A stretch of 64,000 nt of DNA from positions 124,001 to 188,000 of the forward strand of contig NZ_JACIDM010000003.1 in assembly GCF_014196335.1 (NCBI RefSeq), in the 5' to 3' direction. The position numbers and the translations under genes were made by a program. The notes below the pieces were generated by a model, which was not told where the DNA came from, made no database searches, and worked only from the letters and a program-made list of their open reading frames with translations. Origin of the DNA: Brevundimonas lenta (lineage in GTDB: Bacteria > Pseudomonadota > Alphaproteobacteria > Caulobacterales > Caulobacteraceae). Shown here piece after piece: positions 25,282 to 34,067 of the stretch (its first letter is position 1; every line of letters starts with the position of its first letter).

Positions 25282-26237
25282 GGCGTCAGCCCGCTCAGCC
25301 AGTGCATGACGTTCAGGCCGAACCGGGCGTTGCCGGGCGCGGCGTTCATGCCGAAGCGGCGATCCGCCTGTCCGCTCTCCGGCGGGAAGCGGATCAACTG
25401 GGCCGACAGCATCCCCGCCTCGCCCAGCACCACCACCCGCCCCTCGCCGTATTCGAACGCCAGGCCCTGCGCCGGCAGGGCGCTCGCGGACAGCTCCGCC
25501 AACACCACATCGGCCGCCTCGCCCGCCTCCAGCCGGTCGTTGATCTGCTGCAGCACCTGAACATTCAGCGCCTCACGGGCGCCCGCAGCGATCGGCAGCA
25601 ACACGGTCGCCCCCGCCGGTCCTGACAGCGACTGTCCCGTGAACGCCGTCACGGCCTCCCCCCGCTCGTCCGGCGTGCGCCCCGTCACGATCGGATGGGC
25701 CGGCATGACGCCCGCCGGGTAGGTCAGGGTGGTCGTCAGATCGACGGCGTTGGTCAGGATGAAGGCGTAGCCCTTGCCCATCCCCACGCCGAACCGCGCC
25801 GCCAGCGGCTCGGCCGCCGCCCCGAACGGCGCATGGTCCGCAATCAGCAGCAGCCGGCCGCCGTTGCGCACCCACGCCTCGACCGCCGCCGTCTCCGCCT
25901 CGGTGAAGATCGGGCCGCCGGCCTCGTCAGGATGCACCGCCCCCGCATTGGCGATGACCAGCACGTCCACGCCGTCCAGCCCGCCCGCGTCGAACTTCAG
26001 CGCTCCGCCCCGCACCTGATAGCCGTCGGCCCGCAACAGGGCTGCGAAAGGCGAATACTGGCCGTCGACGGTGTGGAAGTTGTGGTGCGCCTGATCGATG
26101 ACCACCACCGGCCCATCAGCCGCGTACGCCGGTCGCTCCACGCGCGGCTGGAAGTCCGGATCGACCATCTGCTGCTGGGCGACCGCCGGAGCGGTCACGA
26201 CCAGGACGAGGCTCAGGGCCAGGGCGAACAGTCTCAT
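25278..26237 (-). CDS. Secreted DUF4350-like protein (class I glutamine amidotransferase-like fold)
   Basis: The 319-residue protein has a signal peptide (MRLFALALSLVLVVTAPAVAQ). The body has a Rossmann-like order resembling the GATase/ThuA superfamily and DUF4350: VVVIDQAHHNFHT, DVLVIANAGAV, VEAWVRNGGRLLLIADHAP, EYGEGRVVVLGEAGML. The last motif, with a glycine-rich turn and Glu-Ala-Gly, is typical of such periplasmic proteins, which often bind but do not hydrolyse. I see no catalytic Cys. It overlaps the tail gene by 4 bases tail to tail. Confidence 0.72.
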   Translation of the reverse strand: MRLFALALSLVLVVTAPAVAQQQMVDPDFQPRVERPAYAADGPVVVIDQAHHNFHTVDGQYSPFAALLRADGYQVRGGALKFDAGGLDGVDVLVIANAGAVHPDEAGGPIFTEAETAAVEAWVRNGGRLLLIADHAPFGAAAEPLAARFGVGMGKGYAFILTNAVDLTTTLTYPAGVMPAHPIVTGRTPDERGEAVTAFTGQSLSGPAGATVLLPIAAGAREALNVQVLQQINDRLEAGEAADVVLAELSASALPAQGLAFEYGEGRVVVLGEAGMLSAQLIRFPPESGQADRRFGMNAAPGNARFGLNVMHWLSGLTP

Positions 26238-26296
26238 CGGCGGACCTCCTGCGAGGCTCCACCATACCGCCGCAGTCCGGCGGCGCCACGTCGGCG

Positions 26297-26527
26297 TCAG
26301 GTCGTCGGCTGGTTGGCCTTCAGGCTGTCCCGCACGGCCCGGCGGAGGTCGCCGGTGGCGGAGGCGAAATCGACGCCCTCCGCCTCAAAGGCCGCCCGCG
26401 TCGCCGCGTCCAGACCGTTCGGCAAGGCCGCGATCACCTTCGCCTCGCCTTTCGGGTGCAGGCAGAAGCCCACCTCCTTGCACAGGGCGGCGAACATCGG
26501 GGCGTAATCGGGCTGGGGGGTGCTCAT
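26297..26527 (-). CDS. Hypothetical 76-residue protein
   Basis: The frame reads MSTPQPDYAPMFAALCKEVG, continues with HPKGEAKVIAALPNGLD, and ends in a helix (GDLRRAVRDSLKANQPTT). It has no signal peptide and two Cys. Codons are rich in G or C at the third position, which supports coding. I recognise no family. Confidence 0.55.
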   Translation of the reverse strand: MSTPQPDYAPMFAALCKEVGFCLHPKGEAKVIAALPNGLDAATRAAFEAEGVDFASATGDLRRAVRDSLKANQPTT

Positions 26528-26576
26528 GCGCTCACGCCATAGGCCTTCTCGCGCCGAAGGTCACCCGCTTCAGGCC

Positions 26577-27671
26577 TCAGCCCGGACAAGCCGCCGCCGC
26601 CTCGTCCGCGATCTGGTCGGCGATCGCCTCGTCCAGCGGCCCCAGCAGCGTCTCGGTCCCCAGGCTGTGTCCCCGGTCAGGATGCGAGATGAACCGCACC
26701 TGCGTCGCGGGCAGCACGCCCTCGGCCGCCGCCCGCTGGCGATCCTCGCGCACCTGCGAGTCCAGGCTGCCGTAGTGCAGGATCATCGGCGAACTCCAGC
26801 GCGCGTACCGCGCGGCCAGCGGCTCATCATCGGTCAGCCACGACTTCCACCAGCTCCAGCTGAACGCCGGCGCCGCCGCGTTCGGATAGGGGGCTTCGTC
26901 GGCCATCGTCATGGCGACGGTCTTCTGCTGCTCGAACAGCGCCGTCTGGTTGGCGCGCAGCAGCTCCAGGTCGGCCACGGTCCATGCGCCCGTCGGATGC
27001 AGGAACGGATCCAGCCGCTCGAACACCGCCGAGGGCGTCTTCGTCCAGTTGGCCCTGATCTCCTCATTGGTGATCACGCCGTCGCCGTCGGCGTCCATCA
27101 TCGCCAGCGAGTCCGCGTCGCGCCCCGTGCCCTGCCAGCGCAGCACCGAGACCTTGCTCTCCAGCACCGCCCCCATGCCGATCACCAGCGCCGGCTCGGG
27201 CGCCCCGGCAGCCGCGACGCCCGCCACATGGGCCGATCCTTCCGAATGGGCGAAGAACACCACGCAGCGCGCACCGAGACCGGTCGACGACCGCGTCCAG
27301 TCATAGATCGCGCCCACGTCGCGGCTCAGGTTCTCTGCGGTCACCGTCGGGGCGGCCGCGGCGTCGATGATCTCTGCCGGCGGCACGCCATGCCGCACGC
27401 CGCGCCGGTCGAACCGCACCGCCGTCAGCCCCCGCGCATTAAGCCGCTGCGCCAGATCGGCGAACAGCTTGTCGCGCGCCGTGCCGCTGCGGCCGAAACT
27501 GGCGTCCCGGTCGAACGCGCCGGTCCCGGCGACCAGGATCACCGCGCCCCGCGACGGTCCCTCGGGAAGATCGGCCTCGCCCGTCAGGACGTAACCGTCG
27601 GCCGACGGGATCGCGAACGGCTGCGGATCCGGCGAAACAGCCAGGGCCAGAGAAGCGGCGAGTACGAGCAT
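26577..27671 (-). CDS. Secreted serine alpha/beta hydrolase with an embedded EF-hand loop
   Basis: The 364-residue protein has a short signal peptide (MLVLAASLALAVSP). The N-terminal half looks like an esterase/peptidase alpha/beta hydrolase: GAVILVAGTGAFDRDASFG for the oxyanion hole, GLTAVRFDRRGVRHG, and FAHSEGSAH with the nucleophile at Ser143. PDRGHSLG near the end supplies the His. Between nucleophile and acid, residues 193-204 read DADGDGVITNEE, a full 12-residue EF-hand calcium loop. Calcium may therefore control or stabilise the lid. The ATG at 27671 is chosen because the signal peptide starts there. Confidence 0.8.
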   Translation of the reverse strand: MLVLAASLALAVSPDPQPFAIPSADGYVLTGEADLPEGPSRGAVILVAGTGAFDRDASFGRSGTARDKLFADLAQRLNARGLTAVRFDRRGVRHGVPPAEIIDAAAAPTVTAENLSRDVGAIYDWTRSSTGLGARCVVFFAHSEGSAHVAGVAAAGAPEPALVIGMGAVLESKVSVLRWQGTGRDADSLAMMDADGDGVITNEEIRANWTKTPSAVFERLDPFLHPTGAWTVADLELLRANQTALFEQQKTVAMTMADEAPYPNAAAPAFSWSWWKSWLTDDEPLAARYARWSSPMILHYGSLDSQVREDRQRAAAEGVLPATQVRFISHPDRGHSLGTETLLGPLDEAIADQIADEAAAACPG

Positions 27672-27735
27672 GGCGTGAATCCCCCTGCCCTCAACCTCGC
27701 CTTCCGGTAGCGCGGACGTCAACCCCGCGGGGCGG

Positions 27736-28569
27736 TCAGGCCTTCAGCCGGGCCGCGTGGAACGCCACGTGATCGTCGATGAAGCTGGCCATGAAGAAAT
27801 ACGAGTGATCGTACCCCGGCTGCATCCGCAGGGTGATCTTCTGCCCGCTGGTCTTCGCCGCCTCGGTCAGCAGCTCCGGCTTCAACTGCTCGATCAGGAA
27901 CGGATCGGCATCGCCCTGGTCGACCAGGATGTCGTCGAAGCAGCCCGCCCCGACGCCGCCTTCCAGCAGGCGCGCCGCATCGTGCGCATCCCATTCGGCG
28001 CGATCGTCGCCGAGATAGGCGGTGAACGCCTTCTCGCCCCACGGGCAGCGCGTAGGCGAACCGATCGGCGCGAAGGCCGACACGCTGCGGAACAGGTGCG
28101 GATGCCGCAGCGCCAGCGTCAGCGCCCCGTGCCCGCCCATGGAATGACCCGAGATCGAGCGCGCGCCGGTGGTCGGGTATTCCGCGTCGATCAGGCCGAT
28201 CAACTCGCCGACGACATAGCTCTCCATCCGGAAGTGCGGCGTCCACGGCGCCTGGGTCGCGTCCAGATAGAACCCCGCCCCCTGCCCCAGATCATAGGCC
28301 GGATCGTCCGCCACCCCCTCGCCGCGCGGCGAGGTGTCGGGCGCGACGATGATCACCCCGTGCTCCGCCGCCGCCCGGTAGGCGCCAGCCTTGGTGGTGA
28401 AATTGTCCTCCGTGCAGGTCAGGCCCGACAACCAGATCAGCACCGGGAACGGCCCCTCCCCCGGAGGAACGAAGACCGACAGGGTCATCGGCGTGCCGGT
28501 CGTCGCGCTGTCGTGGCGCAGGTACCGCAGCGTGCCGCCGTGAACGATGTGGGTCTTCAGGGTTTCCAT
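27736..28569 (-). CDS. fghA: S-formylglutathione hydrolase
   Basis: FghA hydrolyses S-formylglutathione to formate and glutathione, the last step of glutathione-dependent formaldehyde oxidation. The 277 residues show the esterase D pattern: WLSGLTCTEDNFTTKAG, VIIVAPDTSPRGEGVADDPAYDLGQGAGFY (only its start is conserved), SISGHSMGGHGALTLAL with the nucleophile Ser, and GYDHSYFFMASFIDDH with the His. I take the ATG at 28569 rather than the GTG at 28572; it overlaps the stop of the VOC gene (TGATG), so the two are coupled. It is the last gene of the adhC-VOC-fghA operon. Confidence 0.95.
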   Translation of the reverse strand: METLKTHIVHGGTLRYLRHDSATTGTPMTLSVFVPPGEGPFPVLIWLSGLTCTEDNFTTKAGAYRAAAEHGVIIVAPDTSPRGEGVADDPAYDLGQGAGFYLDATQAPWTPHFRMESYVVGELIGLIDAEYPTTGARSISGHSMGGHGALTLALRHPHLFRSVSAFAPIGSPTRCPWGEKAFTAYLGDDRAEWDAHDAARLLEGGVGAGCFDDILVDQGDADPFLIEQLKPELLTEAAKTSGQKITLRMQPGYDHSYFFMASFIDDHVAFHAARLKA

Positions 28570-28952
28570 CACTTCGGCCGGTGCATGGCGCAGATCTTGT
28601 TGCCCGAGGGGTCGCGCAGATAGGCGAGGTACAGCTTGCCGAACGCGCCGTTGCGCTCGCCGGGCGGGTCCTCGATCGCCGCGCCGCCGGCCTCAACGCC
28701 CGCCTTGTGGAACGCTTCCACCGCTTCAGAGTCACGCGCGCCGAAGCCGATCGTGCCGCCGTTGGCGTGGCTGGCCGGCTCGCCGTCGATGGGCTTGCCG
28801 ACGGCGAAGGCGCCGCGGTCCGTTCGCCACCAGTAACGCCCTTTGGGGTCCGGCCCGCTGGCCGGCTCTACGCCCAGCGCGCCCAGCGCCGCGTCATAGA
28901 ATCTGCGCGACGCCTCGACGTCGTCCGCGCCCACCGTGATGTGTGTGAACAT
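28569..28952 (-). CDS. VOC family (glyoxalase/bleomycin-resistance fold) protein
   Basis: The 127 residues have the double beta-alpha-beta-beta-beta fold: MFTHITVGADDVEASRRFYD, IGFGARDSEAVEAFHKAG and YLRDPSGNKICAMH at the C-terminus. VOC proteins can be glyoxalases, dioxygenases or binding proteins; the specific reaction cannot be told. It sits between adhC and fghA, 11 bases after the first and coupled to the second, so it probably belongs to the formaldehyde pathway in a supporting role. Confidence 0.88.
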   Translation of the reverse strand: MFTHITVGADDVEASRRFYDAALGALGVEPASGPDPKGRYWWRTDRGAFAVGKPIDGEPASHANGGTIGFGARDSEAVEAFHKAGVEAGGAAIEDPPGERNGAFGKLYLAYLRDPSGNKICAMHRPK

Positions 28953-28963
28953 GCTGTTCCCCC

Positions 28964-30070
28964 TTAGAAAACTACGACGCTACGGATGCTCTTGCCCTCG
29001 TGCATCAGATCGAAGGCCTCGTTGATGCGCTCCAGCGGCAGCGTATGCGTGATCATCGGGTCGATCTCGATCTTCCCGTCCATGTACCAGTCGACGATCT
29101 TGGGTGTGTCGGTGCGTCCGCGGGCTCCGCCGAAGGCCGAGCCGCGCCAGACCCGGCCGGTGACCAGCTGGAACGGGCGCGTCGCGATCTCCTTGCCCGC
29201 CTCTGCCACGCCGATGACGATGCTCTCGCCCCAGCCGCGGTGGCAGGCTTCCAGCGCCTGACGCATCACCACCGTGTTGCCGGTGCAGTCGAAGGTGTAG
29301 TCGGCGCCGCCGCCGGTCAGCTCGACCAGATGGGCGACCACGTCCGACACGTTCTTCGGATTGACGAAATGGGTCATGCCGAAGCGGCGGCCCCACTCCT
29401 CCTTGTCGCCGTTGATGTCGACGCCGACGATCATGTCGGCCCCGACCATCTTCAGCCCCTGGATGACGTTCAGGCCGATGCCGCCCAGGCCGAAGACGAC
29501 GCAGTTGGCGCCCGGCTCGACCTTGGCCGTGTTGACCACCGCACCGACGCCCGTGGTCACGCCGCAGCCGACGTAGCAGGCCTTGTCGAACGGCGCGTCC
29601 TTGCGGATCTTCGCCAGCGCGATCTCCGGCAGCACCGTGAAGTTCGAGAAGGTCGAGCAGCCCATGTAGTGGGCGATGGCCTGGCCCTTGTACGAGAAGC
29701 GCGAGCTGCCGTCGGGCATCAGCCCCTTGCCCTGGGTCGCCCGGATGGCGGTGCACAGGTTGGTCTTGCGGCTCAGGCAGCTTTTACATTGCCGGCACTC
29801 GGGCGTGTACAGCGGGATCACATGGTCGCCGACCTCCACCGAGGTCACGCCCGGCCCGACCTCGACCACCACGCCCGCGCCCTCGTGGCCCAGGATCGAC
29901 GGGAAGATGCCTTCCGAATCCAGCCCGTCCAGGGTGTAGGCGTCGGTGTGGCAGATGCCGGTGGCCTTGATCTCGACCAGCACCTCGCCGGCGCGCGGCC
30001 CTTCCAGATCGACCTCGACGATCTCCAGCGGACGTTTGGCCTCGAAGGCGACGGCGGCGCGGGTTTTCAT
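28964..30070 (-). CDS. adhC: S-(hydroxymethyl)glutathione dehydrogenase (class III alcohol dehydrogenase)
   Basis: This enzyme oxidises S-hydroxymethylglutathione, formed from formaldehyde and glutathione, to S-formylglutathione. The 368 residues carry [12 protein letters not shown] and [12 protein letters not shown] with the catalytic zinc ligands, [17 protein letters not shown] as the structural zinc site, and [19 protein letters not shown] for NAD. The frame continues upstream, but the ATG at 30070 gives the standard start [20 protein letters not shown]. It heads the operon with the VOC and fghA genes. An intergenic repeat lies upstream. Confidence 0.96.
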   Translation of the reverse strand: MKTRAAVAFEAKRPLEIVEVDLEGPRAGEVLVEIKATGICHTDAYTLDGLDSEGIFPSILGHEGAGVVVEVGPGVTSVEVGDHVIPLYTPECRQCKSCLSRKTNLCTAIRATQGKGLMPDGSSRFSYKGQAIAHYMGCSTFSNFTVLPEIALAKIRKDAPFDKACYVGCGVTTGVGAVVNTAKVEPGANCVVFGLGGIGLNVIQGLKMVGADMIVGVDINGDKEEWGRRFGMTHFVNPKNVSDVVAHLVELTGGGADYTFDCTGNTVVMRQALEACHRGWGESIVIGVAEAGKEIATRPFQLVTGRVWRGSAFGGARGRTDTPKIVDWYMDGKIEIDPMITHTLPLERINEAFDLMHEGKSIRSVVVF

Positions 30071-30093
30071 GACGAGGGCTCCTTGATCATAGT

Positions 30094-30225
30094 CCCCTCT
30101 CCCCTTGCGGGAGAGGGTGTCGGACCGGCGCAGCCGGGACGACGGGTGAGGGGTCGCACCGGCGGCGACGCCTTTCAACCCCTCATCCGGCCCTTCGGGC
30201 CACCTTCTCCCGCAAGGGGAGAACG
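30094..30225. repeat. Dispersed intergenic repeat element with inverted arms
   Basis: TCTCCCCTTGCGGGAGA (30098-30114) returns in reverse complement as TCTCCCGCAAGGGGAGA (30206-30222). Between them lie GGTGAGGGGT and ACCCCTCATCC, another pair of arms. Sequences of this type, which translate to peptides such as [15 protein letters not shown], occur as dispersed intergenic repeats in several high-GC proteobacteria. The right half overlaps the 3' end of the lactate-dehydrogenase-like gene. Confidence 0.75.
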
Positions 30226-31368
30226 GCGCACGTGTCGCCGCTCCAGCCGCTCCACGTCGTTGACCCCCATCAGGGCCATCGTCAGCTCGAACTCGCTCCG
30301 CAACAGCGTCAGGGCCCGGTCGACCCCCGCCTCGCCGCCCGCCGCCAGGCCGTAGAGATACGGCCGCCCGATCGAGCATCCGTCCGCCCCCAGCGCCAGC
30401 GCCTTGACCACGTCCGAGCCCCGCCGCACGCCGCCGTCGCAGATGATCTCGACCGAGTCGCCCAGCGCATCACGGACGCCGGCGATCTGGTCCACCGGCG
30501 CCGGCGCGGTGTCGAGCTGTCGTCCACCATGGTTGGACAGCATCACGCCGCTCGCCCCGCTGGCCACCGCCCGGCGCGCATCCTCGGGCGTCATCACGCC
30601 CTTGATCGACAGCGGCCCGCCCCATTCGGCGGCCAGCCATTCCACGTCCTTCCAGGTCACCGACCGATCGAACTGCGCGCCGATATAGTCGAACAGGCTC
30701 ATCGACTGGCCGGCCAGGACGTCGACGCGGTGGCTGACGTTGGCCAGATCGAACTTGCTGCCTGTGAGAGCCGGCAGGGACCACCCGGGATGCAGGGCGA
30801 AACTCATCAGGCTTGAGAGCGTCAGACGCGGCGGCAGCGACAGCCCGTTGCGACGGTCCCGCTCCCGGTTGCCCGCCACGGGCGTATCGACCGTCAGGGC
30901 CAGCCCATGCACGCCGGCCGCCTTGCAGCGCTGCACGAACTCGGTCGTCAGGCCGCGGTCCTTGAACACATAGATCTGGAACACCCGCGGCCCGGCGAAA
31001 TTCCGCGCCCAGTCCTCGATCCGCGTCGTGCCCATGGTCGACAGCGCATAGGGCAAGCCGTGCCGCGCCGCCGCCCGCGCCACGGCCGCCTCCGCGTCCG
31101 GGTGGAACATGCGCGTCAGCCCGGTCGGCGCCAGCACCAGCGGCCATGCCGCCGGCTGCCCGAACAGCCGCGTCTCCGTCCGGATCGCAGAGACATCGAC
31201 CAGGGTATCCGGCAATATCTCATAGCGGCCGAAGGCGCCGGCGTTGTTGGCCAGCGCCACCTCGTCGTCCGCGCCGCCGTCGATGTAGTCGAAGATCGGC
31301 CGCGGCAGCCGACGCCCGGCCATGCGCCTCAGATCGGCGATGTTCACGGCGCGGTCGAGACGAGGCAT
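30175..31368 (-). CDS. lldD: FMN-dependent alpha-hydroxy-acid oxidase (L-lactate dehydrogenase type)
   Basis: The 397 residues match the lactate dehydrogenase/glycolate oxidase family, which oxidises L-2-hydroxy acids with FMN at the membrane. Hallmarks are [65 protein letters not shown], and [14 protein letters not shown] with the catalytic His. The gene symbol is a family-level guess. The final 15 residues ([15 protein letters not shown]) are encoded by the dispersed repeat, so the natural C-terminus has probably been replaced. The ATG at 31368 follows AGGA. It diverges from cobB by 61 bases. Confidence 0.88.
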   Translation of the reverse strand: MPRLDRAVNIADLRRMAGRRLPRPIFDYIDGGADDEVALANNAGAFGRYEILPDTLVDVSAIRTETRLFGQPAAWPLVLAPTGLTRMFHPDAEAAVARAAARHGLPYALSTMGTTRIEDWARNFAGPRVFQIYVFKDRGLTTEFVQRCKAAGVHGLALTVDTPVAGNRERDRRNGLSLPPRLTLSSLMSFALHPGWSLPALTGSKFDLANVSHRVDVLAGQSMSLFDYIGAQFDRSVTWKDVEWLAAEWGGPLSIKGVMTPEDARRAVASGASGVMLSNHGGRQLDTAPAPVDQIAGVRDALGDSVEIICDGGVRRGSDVVKALALGADGCSIGRPYLYGLAAGGEAGVDRALTLLRSEFELTMALMGVNDVERLERRHVRRSPLAGEGGPKGRMRG

Positions 31369-31429
31369 CGATGATCCTGTGATGTCTGTGGCCTTGCCTT
31401 TCCCGGCCGGAAGGAAGGACGATCGACGC

Positions 31430-32158
31430 ATGTCCTATCACAGCCTCGTCATCCTCACCGGCGCCGGCATCTCGGCCGAATCCGGCGTGCCAACCTTCCG
31501 TGCCGATGACGGCCTCTGGATGGGCCATCGCATCGAGGATGTGGCCACACCCGAAGCCTTCGCGCGCAATCCGGCCCTGGTGCATGACTTCTACAACCAG
31601 CGCCGCCGCCAGTTGCCGACCGTCCACCCGAACCTCGCCCACCACGCCCTGGCCGAGCTCGCGGCCCGGTGGGAGGGCGACTTCCTGCTGGTCACCCAAA
31701 ATGTCGACGACCTTCACGACCGCGCCCACGCCCTGACGCCGCCCGGCCCCGGCTTCGAACTGATCCACATGCACGGCGAACTGCTCAAGGCGCACTGCAC
31801 CCGCACCGGAGAGGTTTGCGACTGGCCCGGCGACCTCGCCGTCCAAGAGCCGTCGCCGCACCACCCGCAGGGCCGCTTGCGCCCGCATATCGTCTGGTTC
31901 GGCGAGATGCCCCTGCGCATGGAGCGGATCGAGGCCGCCCTGGCCGAATGCGACCTGTTCGTCTCGATCGGCACGTCGGGAGCGGTCTATCCGGCCGCCG
32001 GCTTCGTCGAGCTGGCCAATATGGCCGGCGCGCGCACGGTGGAGATCAACGTCGAACCCAGCCTCGGCCGCCGCCTGTTCGACGAGGGGCTGTACGGCCC
32101 CGCCACGCAGCAGGTGCCGGCCTTCGTCGACAGCCTGCTGGCTACTGCGAGCGGATGA
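31430..32158 (+). CDS. cobB: NAD-dependent protein deacylase, Sir2 class III
   Basis: Sirtuins remove acyl groups from lysine using NAD. The 242 residues include the NAD loop TGAGISAESGVPTFRADDGLW, TQNVDDLHDRA, the catalytic His in HMHGELLK and LRPHIVWFGEMP. FYNQRR holds the Tyr-X2-Arg pair that favours succinyl and malonyl lysine, so deacylase rather than only deacetylase activity is expected. The usual four zinc Cys are reduced to two in HCTRTGEVCDW. The ATG at 31430 follows GGAAGGA. The 3' end overlaps the membrane protein gene by 17 bases tail to tail. Confidence 0.93.
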   Translation: MSYHSLVILTGAGISAESGVPTFRADDGLWMGHRIEDVATPEAFARNPALVHDFYNQRRRQLPTVHPNLAHHALAELAARWEGDFLLVTQNVDDLHDRAHALTPPGPGFELIHMHGELLKAHCTRTGEVCDWPGDLAVQEPSPHHPQGRLRPHIVWFGEMPLRMERIEAALAECDLFVSIGTSGAVYPAAGFVELANMAGARTVEINVEPSLGRRLFDEGLYGPATQQVPAFVDSLLATASG

Positions 32159-33167
32159 TACGCCCGAACTGGCGCCGCGGATGGTCCGCCGGGATCAGGG
32201 CCCGCGTGTCGCCGACCCGAATGTCCTCCCGTACGGGAACCGGCTCCAGCCCCGCAAAGCTCCGGTAGAACAGCAGGCCCAGGGCCGTCGGCAGGGCGAT
32301 CATCACGCCCAGCATCAGCAGCGCCCCGAGCGAAACCAGCGCCAGGACGACAGGCGCCAGCAGGCCGATCGCGAAATAGGCCCAATGGGCGTGGGTCTTG
32401 AGGCCCCGCGCGATGAAATGCCCGACCAGGATGCTGAGGGTCACGGGAATGACCGCGATCAGGATCATGAAGGCCGCCTGCAGGCCGACGCCCAGGCTCA
32501 TCTCCGCCGTATGATCGATGACCGACGCATTGCTGCGATCCGTCAGCAGGCTGGCCTCATAGCCGAGCATCAGCACGGCCTGCACGCCGGCCGCGATCCC
32601 GGCCGACAGCGTCGCGGCCAGCAGCATCAGCGGCAGCGAGGTCCGGACCTGCAACGGCCCGGTGAAATATTCGGTCTCCCCGGCGCGAACCACGGCGGCC
32701 TCCGAAGCCCCCTCCGTCCCTTCAGGCGGGGTCTGCAGCGCCTCGACCAGGGCCTCCGGGCTGTCGTCGCCGATCTCCCACCCCGCCTTGAAGGCGTACA
32801 GGAAACCCATGCCCGCCCCGACCAGCGTCGGCAGAATGAAGAAGTAGGCGATCATGCCCTGGGCGGCGATGGCCGCGAGATCGACGGCCCGCATCTGGGT
32901 CGCATAGGCCAGGGCCAGGGCCAGTCCGCCCAGCCCGGCGTAGAGCGCGCGGTTGCCCAGCTTCGCCCGCCTCAGGAACAGATGCCCGACCACGAACGCG
33001 CCGCCGAACGCCAGCCCGCCCCGCAGGCAGGAGAACAGCAGGGCATCCATGTGCAGACGCATCCCCTCGATCGTCATCATCGCTGGCACGGTGCACAGGA
33101 AGATGAAGACCGAAGCCCCGGCCACAAGCATGCCGAATCCGGCGCGGTCGGTGCGAATGGGCGGCAT
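32142..33167 (-). CDS. Multi-spanning inner-membrane protein of unknown function
   Basis: The 341-residue protein has about seven to eight hydrophobic segments, such as FGMLVAGASVFIFLCTVPAM, LPLMLLAATLSAGIAAGVQA and LLAPVVLALVSLGALLMLGV. A loop around residues 130-175 is acidic (IGDDSPEALVEALQTPPEG). The C-terminal tail is basic. I recognise no transporter or enzyme family. The ATG at 33167 follows GAGGAGTACCCCG. It follows the trmJ gene on the same strand... the gap to trmJ is 64 bases, so co-transcription is possible. Confidence 0.7.
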   Translation of the reverse strand: MPPIRTDRAGFGMLVAGASVFIFLCTVPAMMTIEGMRLHMDALLFSCLRGGLAFGGAFVVGHLFLRRAKLGNRALYAGLGGLALALAYATQMRAVDLAAIAAQGMIAYFFILPTLVGAGMGFLYAFKAGWEIGDDSPEALVEALQTPPEGTEGASEAAVVRAGETEYFTGPLQVRTSLPLMLLAATLSAGIAAGVQAVLMLGYEASLLTDRSNASVIDHTAEMSLGVGLQAAFMILIAVIPVTLSILVGHFIARGLKTHAHWAYFAIGLLAPVVLALVSLGALLMLGVMIALPTALGLLFYRSFAGLEPVPVREDIRVGDTRALIPADHPRRQFGRIIRSQ

Positions 33168-33231
33168 CGGGGTACTCCTCTGGAGAACACACCTCACGCC
33201 TCGCCGCTTAAGGGGTGATGGACCGGCTTGG

Positions 33232-34023
33232 TTAAGCCCCGTCGTCAGCCTGCTCGTCGGCCTTCTTCGCCGCCGCCATCTTCGCCAGCAGTCGCCCACG
33301 CCCCTTGGCCAGGGCGTGGATCACGCCGCGGAAGGTCGCCACCTCCTGCTCGCTGAAGGCCGAGCGCCCCAGCATCACCCGCAGGTTCTGGCTCATCGAG
33401 CGCTTCTTCTCGGGCGGATAGAAGAAGCCGCCGGCTTCCAGCTCCGTCTCCAGATGCTCGTACATGCCGACCAGCAGTTCGTTCGATGCCGGCGGGTCCG
33501 ACTCGCGGAAGCGCGGCGGCGGCGCGTCGAGGATCAGGGTGCGCCACTCATAGGCGTTGATCGCCACCGCCTGCGCCAGGTTCAGCGAATGGTGCTTCGG
33601 ATCGATCGGGATGGTGGTGATCCCGGCCGTCAGGGCGATGTCGGTGGTTTCCAGCCCCGCGCGTTCGCCGCCGAACAGGATGCCGGTCCGCAGGCCCGAG
33701 GCGGTGTCGTCGTACAGGATCCGCGCCGACTCCCGTGGCGTCCGCACCGGCATCCGCGTCTCGCGCGGCCGGGCGGTGGTAGAGAAGACGGTGTTCAGGT
33801 CCGCGACCGCTTCGGCCACGCTGTCGAACACCTTTACCCCCTCCAGCACCCAGTCGGCGCCCGAGGCCGTGGCCCAGGCCCGGTCCTGCGGCCAGCCGTC
33901 GCGCGGGCTGACCAGACGCAGCTCCGTCAGGCCGAAATTGGCCATCACCCGCGCCACGGCGCCGATGTTCTCCGCCATTTGGGACTTGTCGAGGATGATG
34001 ACGGGAGGGGTCAGGTCGGACAT
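33232..34023 (-). CDS. trmJ: tRNA (cytidine/uridine-32-2'-O)-methyltransferase, SPOUT class
   Basis: The enzyme methylates the ribose of tRNA position 32 with S-adenosylmethionine. The 263 residues hold the SPOUT knot motifs: GAVARVMANFGLTELRLVSPRDG, GILFGGERAGLE and HSLNLAQAVAINAYEW. This matches the TrmJ/TrmH-type subfamily, with a C-terminal helical extension rich in Lys and Asp (AKMAAAKKADEQADDGA). TrmJ is assigned by domain order and is uncertain against other SpoU proteins. Confidence 0.88.
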   Translation of the reverse strand: MSDLTPPVIILDKSQMAENIGAVARVMANFGLTELRLVSPRDGWPQDRAWATASGADWVLEGVKVFDSVAEAVADLNTVFSTTARPRETRMPVRTPRESARILYDDTASGLRTGILFGGERAGLETTDIALTAGITTIPIDPKHHSLNLAQAVAINAYEWRTLILDAPPPRFRESDPPASNELLVGMYEHLETELEAGGFFYPPEKKRSMSQNLRVMLGRSAFSEQEVATFRGVIHALAKGRGRLLAKMAAAKKADEQADDGA

Positions 34024-34067
34024 GCGCCGTCCCTACCCCTGCCGCCCTCCGAGCGAAAGCGCCGCGA

